From Tubulanus polymorphus (Eukaryota; Nemertea; Palaeonemertea; Tubulaniformes; Tubulanidae), in the NCBI RefSeq assembly GCF_964204645.1, contig NC_134033.1, positions 2,601,631 through 2,665,630 of the forward strand: a stretch of DNA of 64,000 nt, in the 5' to 3' direction. Under the pieces are notes generated by a model. That model saw only the letters and a program-made list of their open reading frames with translations, was not told the origin of the DNA and did no database searches. The position numbers and the translations under genes are program-made. Shown here in pieces: positions 8,461 through 19,800 of the stretch. Positions within the stretch are counted from its first letter, which is position 1; each line of letters begins with the position of its first letter.

Positions 8461-9464
8461 GCGCGCACTTCCTTTTATGGTTTCGGATTCAGTTGATGAG
8501 ATAATCCCGAGTCTAATTTCCTCAAGTTATGGAGAGTAAACGCGAGCGAACTTTAAACATGTATATTCCGATATGTTAAATCGCTTGTCGTGTGGACTGA
8601 ACACCGCGGGAACAACATTGAATAACACCGCGTCAAAATTAACTATATTCGAAGTTGAGAACACTGAAATTGTACGCGTGATTCAAGAAGTCGTCAGTTA
8701 TTTGCAAATTAGCGAAATGAATTTCATATCCCTGAAAACTAGAGATTAACGCGGTTTTGCATGTGACCAGTTTGAAAATAGTTTTTTAAATCGATCTCGG
8801 GACCGATGAAATAAATATGAAGCAACTCGTGACACAAATATTTTCTTAAAAGAAACGGCCCAAAAAACAGGGTCCAGTTCGACAGTCATGAGTTAGAGTT
8901 AACTCTGAGTTAAATAAAGTCAGTTCATTTTCAATGAGTTAACTCTGAGCCAGGTACTGGATCAAGGACAATATACCCTAACAAAAGGCGGCTAGCAACT
9001 TGATTGAAAATGGTTACAAAAACTTATATCCAATGCGCGCTCATTCAAATATTTACTTGGCCATCTCTATCTAAACTGTCCGTACATTTGTTGCGAGGTT
9101 CCAGTTTATCGCAAAACGTCATAAACGTTCTAGGAAGGACAGTGTTCTGTGTCGTGGTTCGTGTAGTTGAATGCAGCGGTGAAAGATATATGAGGGACTG
9201 GTACAAAGTGACCGGTCACCTGTTTATTGTAATGCGACAAACACGACCGAGCATCTGGCGAAACCCAGTGTGGCGAAAACGCGGCCGATTTCAAACTCGT
9301 GAAAACATCTTTAAAAATTGTCAAGATAGGCTCAATATTTCTTGTATATTGATTATGAATCAATTTTCAACCACGTGTGACCGTTATAACGACAGTTGGG
9401 GTAACATCAATCACGATGGATCATCCAGATGTTACTCCATGCCTCGTAGCGAACTTGACGACAA
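8461..9464. other. Type A spacer with conserved ORF
   Basis: It contains paired GAGTTAACTC-like palindromes (about 8896-8950), a GGCGGCTAG core without its ATG near 8990, and an open frame 9010-9486 homologous to the ORF at 26645. That frame runs into the tRNA gene, so at least its end is unlikely to be coding. Confidence 0.45.
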
Positions 9465-9537
9465 GCCTCCAAAGCTCAGGGGTTAGAGCACTGGTCTTGT
9501 AAACCTGGGGTCGAGAGTTCAAATCTCTCTGGGGGCA
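9465..9537 (+). tRNA. tRNA-Thr (TGT), weakened
   Basis: Acceptor and T arm are as at 3144, and a T7 run sits at 9547-9553. Two defects are visible: position 8 is A instead of T (AAGCTC), which damages the A box, and the anticodon stem CTGGT/ACCTG has a T-T mismatch. It may be decaying. Confidence 0.55.
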
Positions 9538-9790
9538 TGGCTGCAATTTTTTTCGCGAAATGGATCCTCGGACGCTGGTGATTCAAAAAAAACTAGGGGT
9601 TTGATTTGTAAAACCTATCGGAAATCGAAGCACGGACAGTTGGATTGATTGGTTCTGGATATTCAAAGTTAAGCTGCAGCTTTAGTAGTGAATATATATA
9701 GTTTAAATTCCTCTCATATTGTCGCATCAAACCACGAAATAGAACATGTTATATGTATATACATATTTCTGCGCGTGATTTCAAAAAAGA

Positions 9791-9905
9791 TTCACGACGA
9801 GAAATATGTTCACAGTTCGTCTGTAATTTGCATGTTGCTGCATAAAGCCGACAGATTCGAAGCGCGTTCAACAACCATGTACGGAAAAAACAGGGAGTGT
9901 CAATT
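9791..9905 (+). promoter_or_regulatory. Conserved upstream block with octamer, copy 4
   Basis: Octamer ATTTGCAT at 9826-9833, about 290 bp before the usual ATG position. Confidence 0.35.
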
Positions 9906-9934
9906 TAGAGAGCTTACCGGCAGTCTGACGTAAG

Positions 9935-10028
9935 GGAGTGAGAGAGGGAGGAGAGAGGAAGTAGAGAGTTGGAGAGAGAGAGGGAAAGAGAGAGGAAGGA
10001 GAGAGAGATGGCAGAGTGAGGGAGAGAT
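9935..10028 (+). repeat. GA-rich polypurine tract
   Basis: GAGAG/GGAGAGAG repeats between the octamer block and copy 4. The copy at 60864 looks identical. Confidence 0.75.
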
Positions 10029-10222
10029 ATCGTAAACTCGATGATACGTAGAACTGAATCCGTTGACGCGAAGGAGGAAAACTTCAGGTTATTTCTCAAA
10101 CGCTCGTGAGATTTATATACGATGAGAAATTTTACGCTGTCGCCGCTACCGCAGCTACTACCGACACGACAGCTACTACCGACACGCAGCTACTACCGAC
10201 ACGGCCGCCACCTTCGCTGCCA

Positions 10223-11365
10223 ATGCCGCAGTTTATCAGGGCTTTCAATAAATTTCTCTACGAAAACAATGTTTTTAGGCGCGTTGATATCGCTGAAGTA
10301 TTGTTCCTGTATCCGCTGGGAAGCGTGTTCAACTTTCTGACGATCATTTCACTGATAAAGTGTCGCAGATATCAGTCAGTTCGTTACACGTTCCCCTACC
10401 TCATAACACTAGCGTTTTCGGATCAACTTGTCGTGTTGTTTGGTTTAAGGAAATTCGCGAACACCATTGTGTCAATCCTAACCCGTGGATTAGGATACTA
10501 TCCGGAATGTAAAAGTTGGACTCTACTTGGGCGTCAAAAGGGCATCGCATCATGTCCATCGATTTACTATTATTGGCATTATTTCTATCGTGTAATTGAA
10601 CGGTATACTCCGGTTTGTTACATCGATAATTTGTTCAATAATCAAGCGATCACTGTGTCTAATTATATCATCGTTGTGATTTCTATCGAGAGATTTGTCT
10701 CCGTTCGTTTTCCTTTTCTTCACATGCAACATTTCACAGGAACTCGACGTAGATTTGCCGTAATAATTGTAGTCGCTTTTGCCGTCATTTTAAACTTGGA
10801 TTTACCGATATTTAATCGAATTAGGTTATCAAAGATTGGCTTATACTTATGTAGTTATAATAATCCCGACAACACTCTCATGGTTCGTACACACAGATCT
10901 GTTGCGGTATTTATTCGGGATATAGTCCCGGCTTTAATTGTATTAACAACATCAGTGGCAACTGCTAGAATTCGCCGGGGAGGTAAAACACGTATTGGCG
11001 CCTCAGTCGGCAACAGTCGTCATAAAACTGAAACCAGTAAAACACTTCTACTAATAGTTCTTGTTTATCTGGTACTAGTAATGCCATACGCTATATGTGA
11101 CTGTACGGACAAGTTGGCCATTTTGGTGTCCTCGTTAGCGCGTCGAATAAATGGCTTCAAAATCACTTTTAGAGAAACCCCCATCATTTTCTTCTTTGTT
11201 AGGATACTGTGGAATATATTAGCCCGGATATTAACGTTTCCTCGACAGTGCGTTTTCTGCGTGAATTTCTTTATATACGTAACAACGCTGAGAGTTTTCC
11301 GACACAAACTTGTCGGTGTTTTCCGCTGCAACTGTCGCCGAACGGTTCCGCGTCAGTCCCAGTAG
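10223..11365 (+). CDS. Class A GPCR, copy 4 (N-terminal frameshift)
   Basis: The family start codon is at 10122 and begins MRNFTLSPLPQLLPTRQ, but one A is missing in the third 18-bp repeat (near 10185), so that frame leaves the receptor and stops at 10340. The receptor frame is open from 10106 without an upstream ATG. Its first Met is at 10223 (MPQFIRAF, poor context), which gives 380 residues with all seven helices but no Asn3 sequon and no repeats. It is either a short receptor or a young pseudogene. Loop 2 is IGLYLCSYNNPDN and loop 3 NGFKITFRETP. The protein appears identical to copy 19. Confidence 0.65.
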   Translation: MPQFIRAFNKFLYENNVFRRVDIAEVLFLYPLGSVFNFLTIISLIKCRRYQSVRYTFPYLITLAFSDQLVVLFGLRKFANTIVSILTRGLGYYPECKSWTLLGRQKGIASCPSIYYYWHYFYRVIERYTPVCYIDNLFNNQAITVSNYIIVVISIERFVSVRFPFLHMQHFTGTRRRFAVIIVVAFAVILNLDLPIFNRIRLSKIGLYLCSYNNPDNTLMVRTHRSVAVFIRDIVPALIVLTTSVATARIRRGGKTRIGASVGNSRHKTETSKTLLLIVLVYLVLVMPYAICDCTDKLAILVSSLARRINGFKITFRETPIIFFFVRILWNILARILTFPRQCVFCVNFFIYVTTLRVFRHKLVGVFRCNCRRTVPRQSQ

Positions 11366-11800
11366 CTCAGTGGGGTAAGGCGAGATGCATTCACTATCAG
11401 TATTGAGCGGCATCGGGTTCGAGTTCTGCTGCCTGCTTATAGCGTGTGCGGGCTTCGAGTCCTGCTGGCTGCTTATAGAGTGTGCGGGCAACACTTCGCA
11501 GACCTTGGTCCGGTCGGGATAGAATCTCGGGGGGGGGGGGGGGCAGACTTGGGAAAACCAATCCGGTGTTGAATCACAAATCCAGCTTCCCATCCTAATG
11601 TAAACGATGGTAATAATTAACCCAACAGGGTTAGTGTGGTGAAATTAAGATCCAACTGACGTAAAGCGCTGAGGTACAAGCAGGTTCTAGTCCTGCTGGC
11701 TGTGTACAGTGTACGGGTCCTTAATCCCATCCTGAAGGAAAACCGTGTTAAATGAACCCAACAGGGTTAGTATGTGGTGAAACCAAGATCCAACTCTAAA
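11354..11800 (+). repeat. tRNA-like SINE-type tail I of copy 4
   Basis: The A box is intact (TAGCTCAGTGGG from 11363) and the B-box-like GGTTCGAGTTC is at 11416-11426, the best-preserved pair in the window. A 15-G homopolymer sits at 11529-11543. Confidence 0.55.
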
Positions 11801-12496
11801 GCAAGATGAACTCTTATTTGAAATAAAACTTTATTAATATCACTAAAACTGTACCATTTAATCAATTCTCTTCACTTGATATTAATGTTGTTGAAACTTT
11901 AAACAAGAAAACTAACTAACTCAGTTTATTGAAGCCTTGAACGATAAAATGCATTGCTTAATATTGTCGAAAATGAATTACTGAGCGTTTTTGTTAAAAA
12001 CAGGGCGGATTTGACGAAAATATGGTCAATATACCAGGTCTAAACCGCATCTGCGGTGCATATCGCATTCAGATTTCAATGGTCACATTTAGGTAGTGAA
12101 TTTATATCGACAATTTAATGTTGTCCTAATTGCGATCGAAATTCATTTTAAAGAAGACATAGAAATTCATCAGATAGAAAATAATATTCGGGCCACATTC
12201 AGCAAGATACGACGCTCGATAATCACTAATCATTTTTTTTTTACATTTTTACACTATTCGTTTTAACGCCACGTTACAACCAACCTTTCGGGGAGACCAA
12301 CTCAAAAAATCAAACGAAATCATCGACCAATCAAATAAATTATAGGGTCAATCCGTATTTTAATATATAGAAAGAATTAGCCTTTCGTTTTTACTTCGAA
12401 TCAGCAAATATGGTTTCAACAAAAAAAAACAGGTTAAACCCGAAAAGACCACGTTACAACGAACAACTGATCTTTCTTAAAATTTTTAAGTAGTGA
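11801..12496. other. Truncated type B spacer
   Basis: It follows the normal type B sequence until TTTTTAAGTAGTGA, then jumps into receptor coding sequence at 12497. The second half of the spacer and the first half of the next gene are deleted. Confidence 0.7.
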
Positions 12497-13028
12497 CCAC
12501 GAGTTCTACTGTAGTCATTACAGTAATATTGACAACACTGTCATGGTTCAAATATACAGATCTGTTGCGGTATTTATTCGGGATATAGTCCCGGCTTTGA
12601 TTGTAGTAACAACATCAGTGGCAACTGCTAGAATTCGCCGGGGAGGTAAAACACGTATTGGCGCCTCAGTCGGCAACAGTCGTCATAAAACTGAAACCAG
12701 TAAAACACTCCTACTAATACTTCTTGTTTATCTGGTACTAGTTCTACCATACGCTATATGTGACTGTACGGACAAGTTGGCCAGTTTGGTGTCCTCGTTA
12801 GTGCAGAAAATTAATGGCTTCAAAATCACTTTTAGAACAACCCCCATCATTTTCTTCTTTGTTAGGATGCTGTGGAATATATTAGCCCGGATATTAACGC
12901 TTCCTCGACAGTGCGTTTTCTGCGTGAATTTCTTTATATACGTAACAACGCTGAAAGTTTTCCGACACAAACTTGTCGGTGTTTTCCGCTGTAACTGTCG
13001 CCGAACGGTTCCGAGTCAGTCCCAGTAG
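12497..13028 (+). pseudogene. GPCR 3' fragment, copy 5
   Basis: It begins in loop 2 at HEFYCSHYSNIDN and continues in frame through TM5, TM6, loop 3 (NGFKITFRTTP) and TM7 to SQSQ. TM1-TM4, the N-terminus, the conserved upstream block and the start are absent. The remaining frame is undamaged (first ATG 12543, 161 residues), but three helices cannot make a normal receptor. The breakpoint is identical in copies 11 and 20, so one deletion was later amplified. Confidence 0.85.
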
Positions 13029-13460
13029 TCAGTGGGATAAGGCGAGATGCATTCACTATCAGTGTTGAGCGGTATCGGGTTCGAGTCCTGCTGCCTGCTT
13101 ATAGTGTGTGCGGGCTTCGAGTCCTGCTGGCTGCTTATAGAGTGTGCGGGCAACACTTCGCGGACCTTGGTCCCGTCGGAATAGAATCTCGGGGGGGGGG
13201 GGCAGTCTTGGGAAAACCAATCCGGTGTTGAATCACAAATCCAGCTTCCCATCCTAATGTAAACGATAGTAATAATTAACCCAACAGGGTTAGTGTGGTG
13301 AAATTAAGATCCAACTGACGTAAAGCGCTGAGTTACAAGCAGGTTCTAGTCCTGCTGGCTGTGTACAGTGTACGGGGCCTTAATCCCATCCTGAAGGTAA
13401 ACCGTGTTAAATGAACCCAACAGGGTTAGTATGTGGTGAAACCAAGATCCAACTCTAAAG
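13017..13460 (+). repeat. tRNA-like SINE-type tail I of copy 5
   Basis: Damaged A box (TAGTCAGTGGG). B-box-like modules at about 13077 and 13113, and a G run near 13191-13202. Confidence 0.5.
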
Positions 13461-14813
13461 CAAGATAAACTCTTATTTGAAATAAAACGTTATTAATATC
13501 GCTAAAACTGTACCATTTAATCAATTCTCTTCACTTGATATTAATGTTGTTGAAGCTTTAAACAAGAAAACTAACTAGCTCAGTTTATTGAAGCCTTGAA
13601 CGATAAAATGCATTGCTTAATATTGTCGAAAATGAATTACTGAGCGTTTTTGTTAAAAACAGGGCGGATTTGACGAAAATATGGTCAATATACCAGGTCT
13701 AAACCGCATCTGCGGTGCATATCGCATTCAGATTTCGATGGTCACATTTAGGTAGTGAATTTATATCGACAATTCAATGTTGTCCTAATTGCGATCGAAA
13801 TTCATTTTAAAGAAGACATAAAAATTCATCAGATAGAAAATAATATTCGGGCCACATTCAACAAGATACGACGCTCGATAATCACTAATCATTTTTTTTT
13901 TTACATTTTTACACTATTCGTTTTAACGCCACGTTACAACCAACCTTTCGGGGAGACCAACTCAAAAAAATCAAACGAAATCATCGACCAATCAAATAAA
14001 TTATAGGGTCAATCCGTATTTTAATATATAGAAAGAATTAGCCTTTCGTTTTTACTGCGAATCAGCAAATATGGTTTCAACAAAACAAAAACAAGTTAAA
14101 CCCGAAAAGACCACGTTACAACGAACAACTGATCTTTCTTAAAATTTTTAAGTAGTGATTGACCCTGAAGTTCATTTAATTGATAGATTTCGCTTGATTT
14201 GTTTCGATTTGATCGGTGTCCCTTACAGACCCACCCACGACACCTGCCGGGAACGAAACAGGGGGTTCGAATTAGAAATCAGCAATCGAAGTACAGATAT
14301 AGTTGGCGATATATATCCGATCGGTTGTCGGATTTACAGAATTTTTTCGTTTAAATCGGAGTTCGTAATTGGAACTGGTTTAAACATGGCTCAAAACGAG
14401 AAAAATGTGGCGTTATGGCGGCTAGAAACTTTAAAACGGTTACTGAATCTTACATTCAACGCGCGCTCTTTCAGTTACTTTTTACTTTCTTGGTCATATC
14501 TCTGTAAACTAGCTGTCAATAAATTTGTTGCGAAGTTAGACATTTTTCGCGAAATGGATCCTCGGACACACTGGTGATTCAAAGAGTTTCCGATTGCGAC
14601 AACAAGAAACTAGGGTTTGGATTTTGAAAATCGATCGGAAATCGAAGCACGGATAGCTGGACGTTTTAGCATTGGTTCTGGATATTCAAAGTTATGCTGC
14701 AGCTTTAGTAGTGAATATATATAGTTTAAATTCCTTTCATATTGTCGCATCAAACCACGAAATAGAACATGTTATATGTATATACATATTTCTGCGCGTG
14801 ATTTCAAAAATAA
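13461..14813. other. Type B spacer with conserved short ORF
   Basis: ATGGCGGCTAG core at 14415-14425. The ORF from ATG 14386 to 14577 gives 63 residues of the MAQNEKNVALWRL type and is cut short by a TGA. The same frame is open upstream to 14155 without another ATG. Confidence 0.45.
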
Positions 14814-14929
14814 TACACGACGAGAAATATGTTCACAGTTCGTCTGTAATTTGCATGTTGCTGCATAAAGCCGACAGATTCGAAGCGCGTTCGACAACCA
14901 TGTACGGAAAAAAACAGGGAGTGTCAATC
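14814..14929 (+). promoter_or_regulatory. Conserved upstream block with octamer, copy 6
   Basis: ATTTGCAT at 14849-14856, about 206 bp before the ATG. The distance is shorter than usual because the GA tract is nearly absent here. Confidence 0.35.
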
Positions 14930-15054
14930 TAAAGAGCTTACCGGCAGTCTGACGTGAGGGAATGAGAGAGGGAGGAGAGATATTGTAAACTCGATGCTAC
15001 GTAGAACTGAATCAGTTGACGCGAAGGAGGAAAACAAGTGATTTCTCAAACGCG

Positions 15055-16254
15055 ATGAGAAACTTTACGCTACCGACGCGGCCGCCACCTCCGACACCGC
15101 CGCCGTTTATCATGGCTTTCGTATATTTTCTCAACGAATACAATGTTGTATGGCGCGTTAAAAACGCTGAAGTATTGTTCCTGTATCCGCTGGGAAGCGT
15201 GTTCAACTTTCTGACGATCATTTTACTGATAAAGTGTCGCAGATTTCAGTCAGTTCGTTACACGTTCCCCTATCTCATAACTATAGCGTTTTCGGATCAA
15301 CTTGTCGTATTGTTTGGTTTAAGATCATTCGCCGACACCATCGTGTTATCCATTACCCGTGGATTAGGATACTATCCGGAATGCAAGAGTTGGACTCTAC
15401 TTGGGCGTCAAAAGGGCATCGCATCATGTCCATCGATTTACTATTATTGGCATTATTTCTATCGTGTAATTGAACGGAATACTCCGGTTTGTTACATCGA
15501 TAATTTGTTCAATAATCAAGCGATCACTGTGTCTAATTATATCATTGTTGTGATTTCTATTGAGAGATTTGTCTCCGTTCGTTTTCCTTTTTTTCACATG
15601 CAACATTTCACAGAAACTCGCCGTAGATTCGCCATCCTAATTGTGATCGTTTTTGCGACCGTTTTGAACTTGGATCTGCCGATAATATATCGAATTAGGT
15701 TAATAAAAAGGAATGATGGTGGCTTCTATGAGTTCTACTGTAGTTATAATGATCCTGACATTATTTTAACGGTTCAAACATACAGATCTGTTGCGGTATT
15801 TATTCGGGATATAGTCCCGGCTTTCATTGTAGTAACAACATCAGTGGCAACTGCTAGAATTCGCCGGGGAGGTAAAACACGTATTGGCGCCTCAGTCGGC
15901 AACAGTCGTCATAAAACTGAAACCAGTAAAACACTTCTACTAATAGTTCTTGTTTATCTGGTACTAGTAATGCCATACGCTATATGTGACTGTACGAACA
16001 AGTTGGGCAGTTTGGTGTCCTTGTTAGTGCAGAGAATTAATGGCTCCAAAACCAATCGTAGAGAAACCCCCATCATTCGATTCTTTGTTAGGATGCTGTG
16101 GAATATATTAGCCCGGATATTAACGTTTCCTCGACAGTGCGTTTTCAGCGTGAATTTCTTTATATACGTAACAACACAGAGAGTTTTCCGACGCAAACTT
16201 GTCGGTGTTTTCCGCTGCACCTGTCGGCGAACGGTTCCGAGTCAGTCCCAGTAG
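15055..16254 (+). CDS. Class A GPCR, copy 6
   Basis: Intact, 399 residues from ATG 15055 (an upstream in-frame TTG at 15016 is not a likely start). The N-terminus is short, MRNFTLPTRPPPP. Loop 1 is of the RSFADTIVLSITRGLG type, loop 2 NDGGFYEFYCSYNDPD and loop 3 NGSKTNRRETP. TM7 reads CVFSVNFFIY, with Ser in place of a Cys, and the tail FRCTCRRTVPSQSQ. These two features and loops 2 and 3 are shared with pseudogene copy 14, while copy 8 shares loops 2 and 3 only. Confidence 0.9.
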   Translation: MRNFTLPTRPPPPTPPPFIMAFVYFLNEYNVVWRVKNAEVLFLYPLGSVFNFLTIILLIKCRRFQSVRYTFPYLITIAFSDQLVVLFGLRSFADTIVLSITRGLGYYPECKSWTLLGRQKGIASCPSIYYYWHYFYRVIERNTPVCYIDNLFNNQAITVSNYIIVVISIERFVSVRFPFFHMQHFTETRRRFAILIVIVFATVLNLDLPIIYRIRLIKRNDGGFYEFYCSYNDPDIILTVQTYRSVAVFIRDIVPAFIVVTTSVATARIRRGGKTRIGASVGNSRHKTETSKTLLLIVLVYLVLVMPYAICDCTNKLGSLVSLLVQRINGSKTNRRETPIIRFFVRMLWNILARILTFPRQCVFSVNFFIYVTTQRVFRRKLVGVFRCTCRRTVPSQSQ

Positions 16255-16700
16255 TCAGTGGGATAAGGCGAGATGCATTCACTATCAGTGTTGAACGGCA
16301 TCGGGTTCGAGTCCTACTGCCTGCTTATAGCGTGTGCGGGCTTCGAGTCCTGCTGGCTGCTCATAGAGTGTGCGGGCAACACTTCGCAGACCTTGGTCCC
16401 GTCGGGATAGAATCTCGGGGGGGGGGGGGCAGTCTTGGGAAAACCAATCCGGTGTTGAATCACAAATCAAGCTTCCCATCCTAATGTAAACGATGGTAAT
16501 AATTAACCCAACAGGGTTAGTGTCGTGAAATTAAGATCCAACTGACGTAAAGCGCTGAGTTACAAGCAGGTTCTAGTCCTGCTGGCTGTGTACAGTGTAC
16601 GGGGCCTTAATCCCATCCTGAAGGTAAACCGTGTTAAATGAACCCAACAGGGTTAGTATGTGGTGAAACCAAGATCCAACTCTAAAGCAAGACAAACACT
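16243..16700 (+). repeat. tRNA-like SINE-type tail I of copy 6
   Basis: Damaged A box, three TTCGAGTCCT/TTCTAGTCCT modules, a G run at about 16418-16429, and two CCCAACAGGGTTAGT motifs. Confidence 0.5.
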
Positions 16701-18043
16701 AATTTGAAATAAAACGTTATCAATATCACTAAAACTGTACCATTTAATCAATTCTCTTCACTTGATATTAATGTTGTTGAAGCTTTAAACAAGAAAACTA
16801 ACTAACTCAGTTTATTGAAGCCTTAAACGATAAAATGCATTGCTTTATATTGTCGATAATGAATAACTGAGCGTTTGTGTTAAAACAGGGGGATTAAACG
16901 AATATGATACCAGGACTCAACTACATCGGCGGTGCATGTCGTATTCAGATTTCACACTGGTTGCATTTTGGTAGTAAATTTATATCGAATATTCAATTCA
17001 ATGTTGTCCTAATTGCGATCGAAATTCATCTTAAAGAGAACATAAAAATTCATCAGAAAGACAATAAGATTCGGGCCATATTAAATAAGATACGACACTC
17101 GACCTTCACTAATCTTTTTTTTTACATTTTTACACTATTCGTTTTAACGCCACGTTAAAACCACCAACCTTTCGAGGAGACCAACTCAAACAAAAACAAA
17201 CAAACGAAATCGACCGATCAAGTTATAGGGTCAATCCGTATTTTCAGATGAAGAAAATTCTAACCTATCGTTTTTTACTGCGAATTAAGAAAATATCGTT
17301 TCAATAAAAAAAACCAGGTTAAACCCGAAAAGACCACGTTACAACGAACAACTGATCTTTCTTAAAATCTTAAAGTAGTGATGAACCCTGATGTTCATTT
17401 AATTAGGTAGATTTCACTTGATTTGTTTCGATTTGATCAGTGTCCCTTACAGACCCACCCACGACAACTGCCGGGAACGAAACAGGGGGTTCGAATTAGA
17501 AATCAGCAAAGCAATCGAAGTGCAGATATAGTTGGCGATATATATCCGATCGGTTGTCGGATTTACAGATTTTTTTCGTTTAAATCGGAGTTCGTAATTG
17601 GAACTGGTTTAAACATGGCTCAAAACGAGAAAAAATGTGGCGTCATGGCGGCTAGAAACTTTAAAACGGTTACTAAATCTTACATTCAACGAGCGCTCTT
17701 TCAGTTACTTTTTACTTACTTGGCCATATCTCTGTAAACTAACTGTCGATAAATTTGTAGCGAAGGTAGACATTTTTCGCGAAATGGATCCTCGGACACA
17801 CTGGTGGTTCAAAGAGTTTTCGATTGCGACAACAAGAAACTAAGGTTTGGATTTTGAAAATCGATCGGAAATCGAAGCACGGATAGCTGGACGTTTTAGC
17901 ATCGGTTCTGGATATTCAAAGTTATGCTGCAGCTTTAGTAGTGAATATATATAGTTTAAATTCCTTTCATATTGTCGCATCAAACCACGAAATAGAACAT
18001 GTTATATGTATATACATATTTCTGCGCGTGATTTCAAAAATAA
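16701..18043. other. Type B spacer
   Basis: ATGGCGGCTAG core at 17645-17655. An extra A in the run before TGTGGCG separates ATG 17614 from the downstream frame, so the conserved ORF is broken here. The 17637-17843 stretch keeps the RSFSYFLLTWPYLCKL frame. Confidence 0.45.
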
Positions 18044-18159
18044 TACACGACGAGAAATATGTTCACAGTTCGTCTGTAATTTGCATGTTGCTGCATAAAG
18101 CCGACAGATTCGAAGCGCGTTCAACAACCATGTACGGAAAAAACAGGGAGTGTCAATCT
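18044..18159 (+). promoter_or_regulatory. Conserved upstream block with octamer, copy 7
   Basis: ATTTGCAT at 18079-18086, about 227 bp before the ATG. Confidence 0.35.
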
Positions 18160-18305
18160 AAAGAGCTTACCGGCAGTCTGACGTGAGGGAATGAGAGAGG
18201 GAGGAGAGATATTGTAAACTCGATGTTACGTAGAACTGAATCCGTTGACGCAAAGGAAGAAAACTTCAAGTTATTTCTCAAACGCTCGTGAGAGATTTAT
18301 ATACG

Positions 18306-19562
18306 ATGAGAAATTTTACGCTGCAGCCGCTACCGCAGCTACTACCGACACGACAGCTACTACCGACACGACAGCTACTACCGACACGGCAACCACCTTC
18401 GCTGCCGCCGCCGTTTATCAGGGCTTTCGATAAATTTCTCAACGAATACAATGTTTTAATACGCGTTGATATCGCCGAAGTATTGTTCCTGTATCCGTTA
18501 GGAAGCGTGTTCAACTTTCTGACAATCATTTTACTGATAAAGTGTCGCAGATATCAGTCAGTTCGTTACACGTTCCCCTATCTCATAACACTAGCGTTTT
18601 CGGATCAACTTGTCGTGTTGTTTGGTTTAAGATCATTCGCTCACACCATTGTGTTAAACATAACCCGTGGATTAGGATACTATCCGGAATGTAAAAGTTG
18701 GACACTACTTTTGCGTCAAAAGGGCGTCGCATCATGTCCATCGATTTACTATTATTGGCATTATTTCTATCGTGTAATTGAACGGTATACTCCGGTTTGT
18801 TACATCGATAATTTGTTCAAAAATCAAGCGATCACTGTGTCTAATTATATCATTGTTGTGATTTCTATCGAGAGATTTGTCTCCGTTCGTTTTCCTTTTT
18901 TTCACATGCAACATTTCACAGAAACACGACGTAGATTCGCCGTAATAATTGTAGTCGCTTTTGCCTTCATTTTAAACTTGGATTTACCGATGTTTAATCG
19001 AATTAGGTTATCAAAGATTGGCTTATACTTATGTAGGTATAATAATCCCGACAACACTCTCATGGTTCAAACATACAGATCTGTTGCGGTATTTATTCGG
19101 GATATAGTCCCGGCTTTGATTGTAGTAATAACATCAGTGGCAACTGCTAGAATTCGCCGGGGAGGTAAAACACGTATTGGCGCCTCAGTCGGCAACAGTC
19201 GTCATAAAACTGAAACCAGTAAAACACTTCTACTAATAGTTCTTGTTTATCTGTTACTAGTAATGCCATACGCTATATGTGACTGTACGAACAAGTTGAG
19301 CAGTTTGGTGTCCTCGTTAGTGTATAGAATTAATGGCTTTGAAATCACTTTTAGAACAACCCCGATCATTTTCTTCTTTGTTAGGATGCTGTGGGATATA
19401 TTAGCCCAGATATTAACGCTTCCTCGACAGTGCGTTTTCTGCGTGAATTTCTTTATATACGTAACAACGCTGAGAGTTTTTCGACGCAAACTTGTCGGTG
19501 TTTTCCGCTGTAACTGTCGCCGAACGATTCTGAGTCAGTCCCGCGGTAGCTCAGCGGGATAA
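18306..19562 (+). CDS. Class A GPCR, copy 7 (mosaic)
   Basis: Intact, 418 residues from ATG 18306. It combines parts from two groups: an N-terminus with three LLPTR units as in copy 2, loop 1 of the RSFAHTIVLNITRGLG type as in copies 6 and 16, and loop 2 IGLYLCRYNNPDN as in copy 2. Loop 3 is NGFEITFRTTP. LLRQKG replaces LLGRQKG, and ILAQIL replaces ILARIL in TM7. The C-terminus QSRGSSAG reads through the A box to a TAA in the tRNA-like D arm. Confidence 0.9.
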   Translation: MRNFTLQPLPQLLPTRQLLPTRQLLPTRQPPSLPPPFIRAFDKFLNEYNVLIRVDIAEVLFLYPLGSVFNFLTIILLIKCRRYQSVRYTFPYLITLAFSDQLVVLFGLRSFAHTIVLNITRGLGYYPECKSWTLLLRQKGVASCPSIYYYWHYFYRVIERYTPVCYIDNLFKNQAITVSNYIIVVISIERFVSVRFPFFHMQHFTETRRRFAVIIVVAFAFILNLDLPMFNRIRLSKIGLYLCRYNNPDNTLMVQTYRSVAVFIRDIVPALIVVITSVATARIRRGGKTRIGASVGNSRHKTETSKTLLLIVLVYLLLVMPYAICDCTNKLSSLVSSLVYRINGFEITFRTTPIIFFFVRMLWDILAQILTLPRQCVFCVNFFIYVTTLRVFRRKLVGVFRCNCRRTILSQSRGSSAG

Positions 19563-19800
19563 GGCGACGATTCCCTTAAAAAGTCCTAAGCTTTGTTCGT
19601 ATATGGACGATTCCACACTCTGTAGGAAGGTCGAAACATTGTCTCTGTTTCATTACAAGTTAGAAGAAATATTTCCATTTAAAAAGCGAGCGTGAAGTAA
19701 AAAATGCAGTGAAAACAACATTTGCCGGTCAAAAATGGTTGCGCTTTAAAACAAACAGAAATCCTACTTACCAAACAATGATTATTGCCAACGACCTTCA
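19537..19800 (+). repeat. tRNA-like tail II of copy 7
   Basis: GCGGTAGCTCAGCGGGATAAGG forms the 5' half of a tRNA. The receptor stop is the TAA in this D-arm segment (19560-19562). No good B box follows. Confidence 0.45.
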
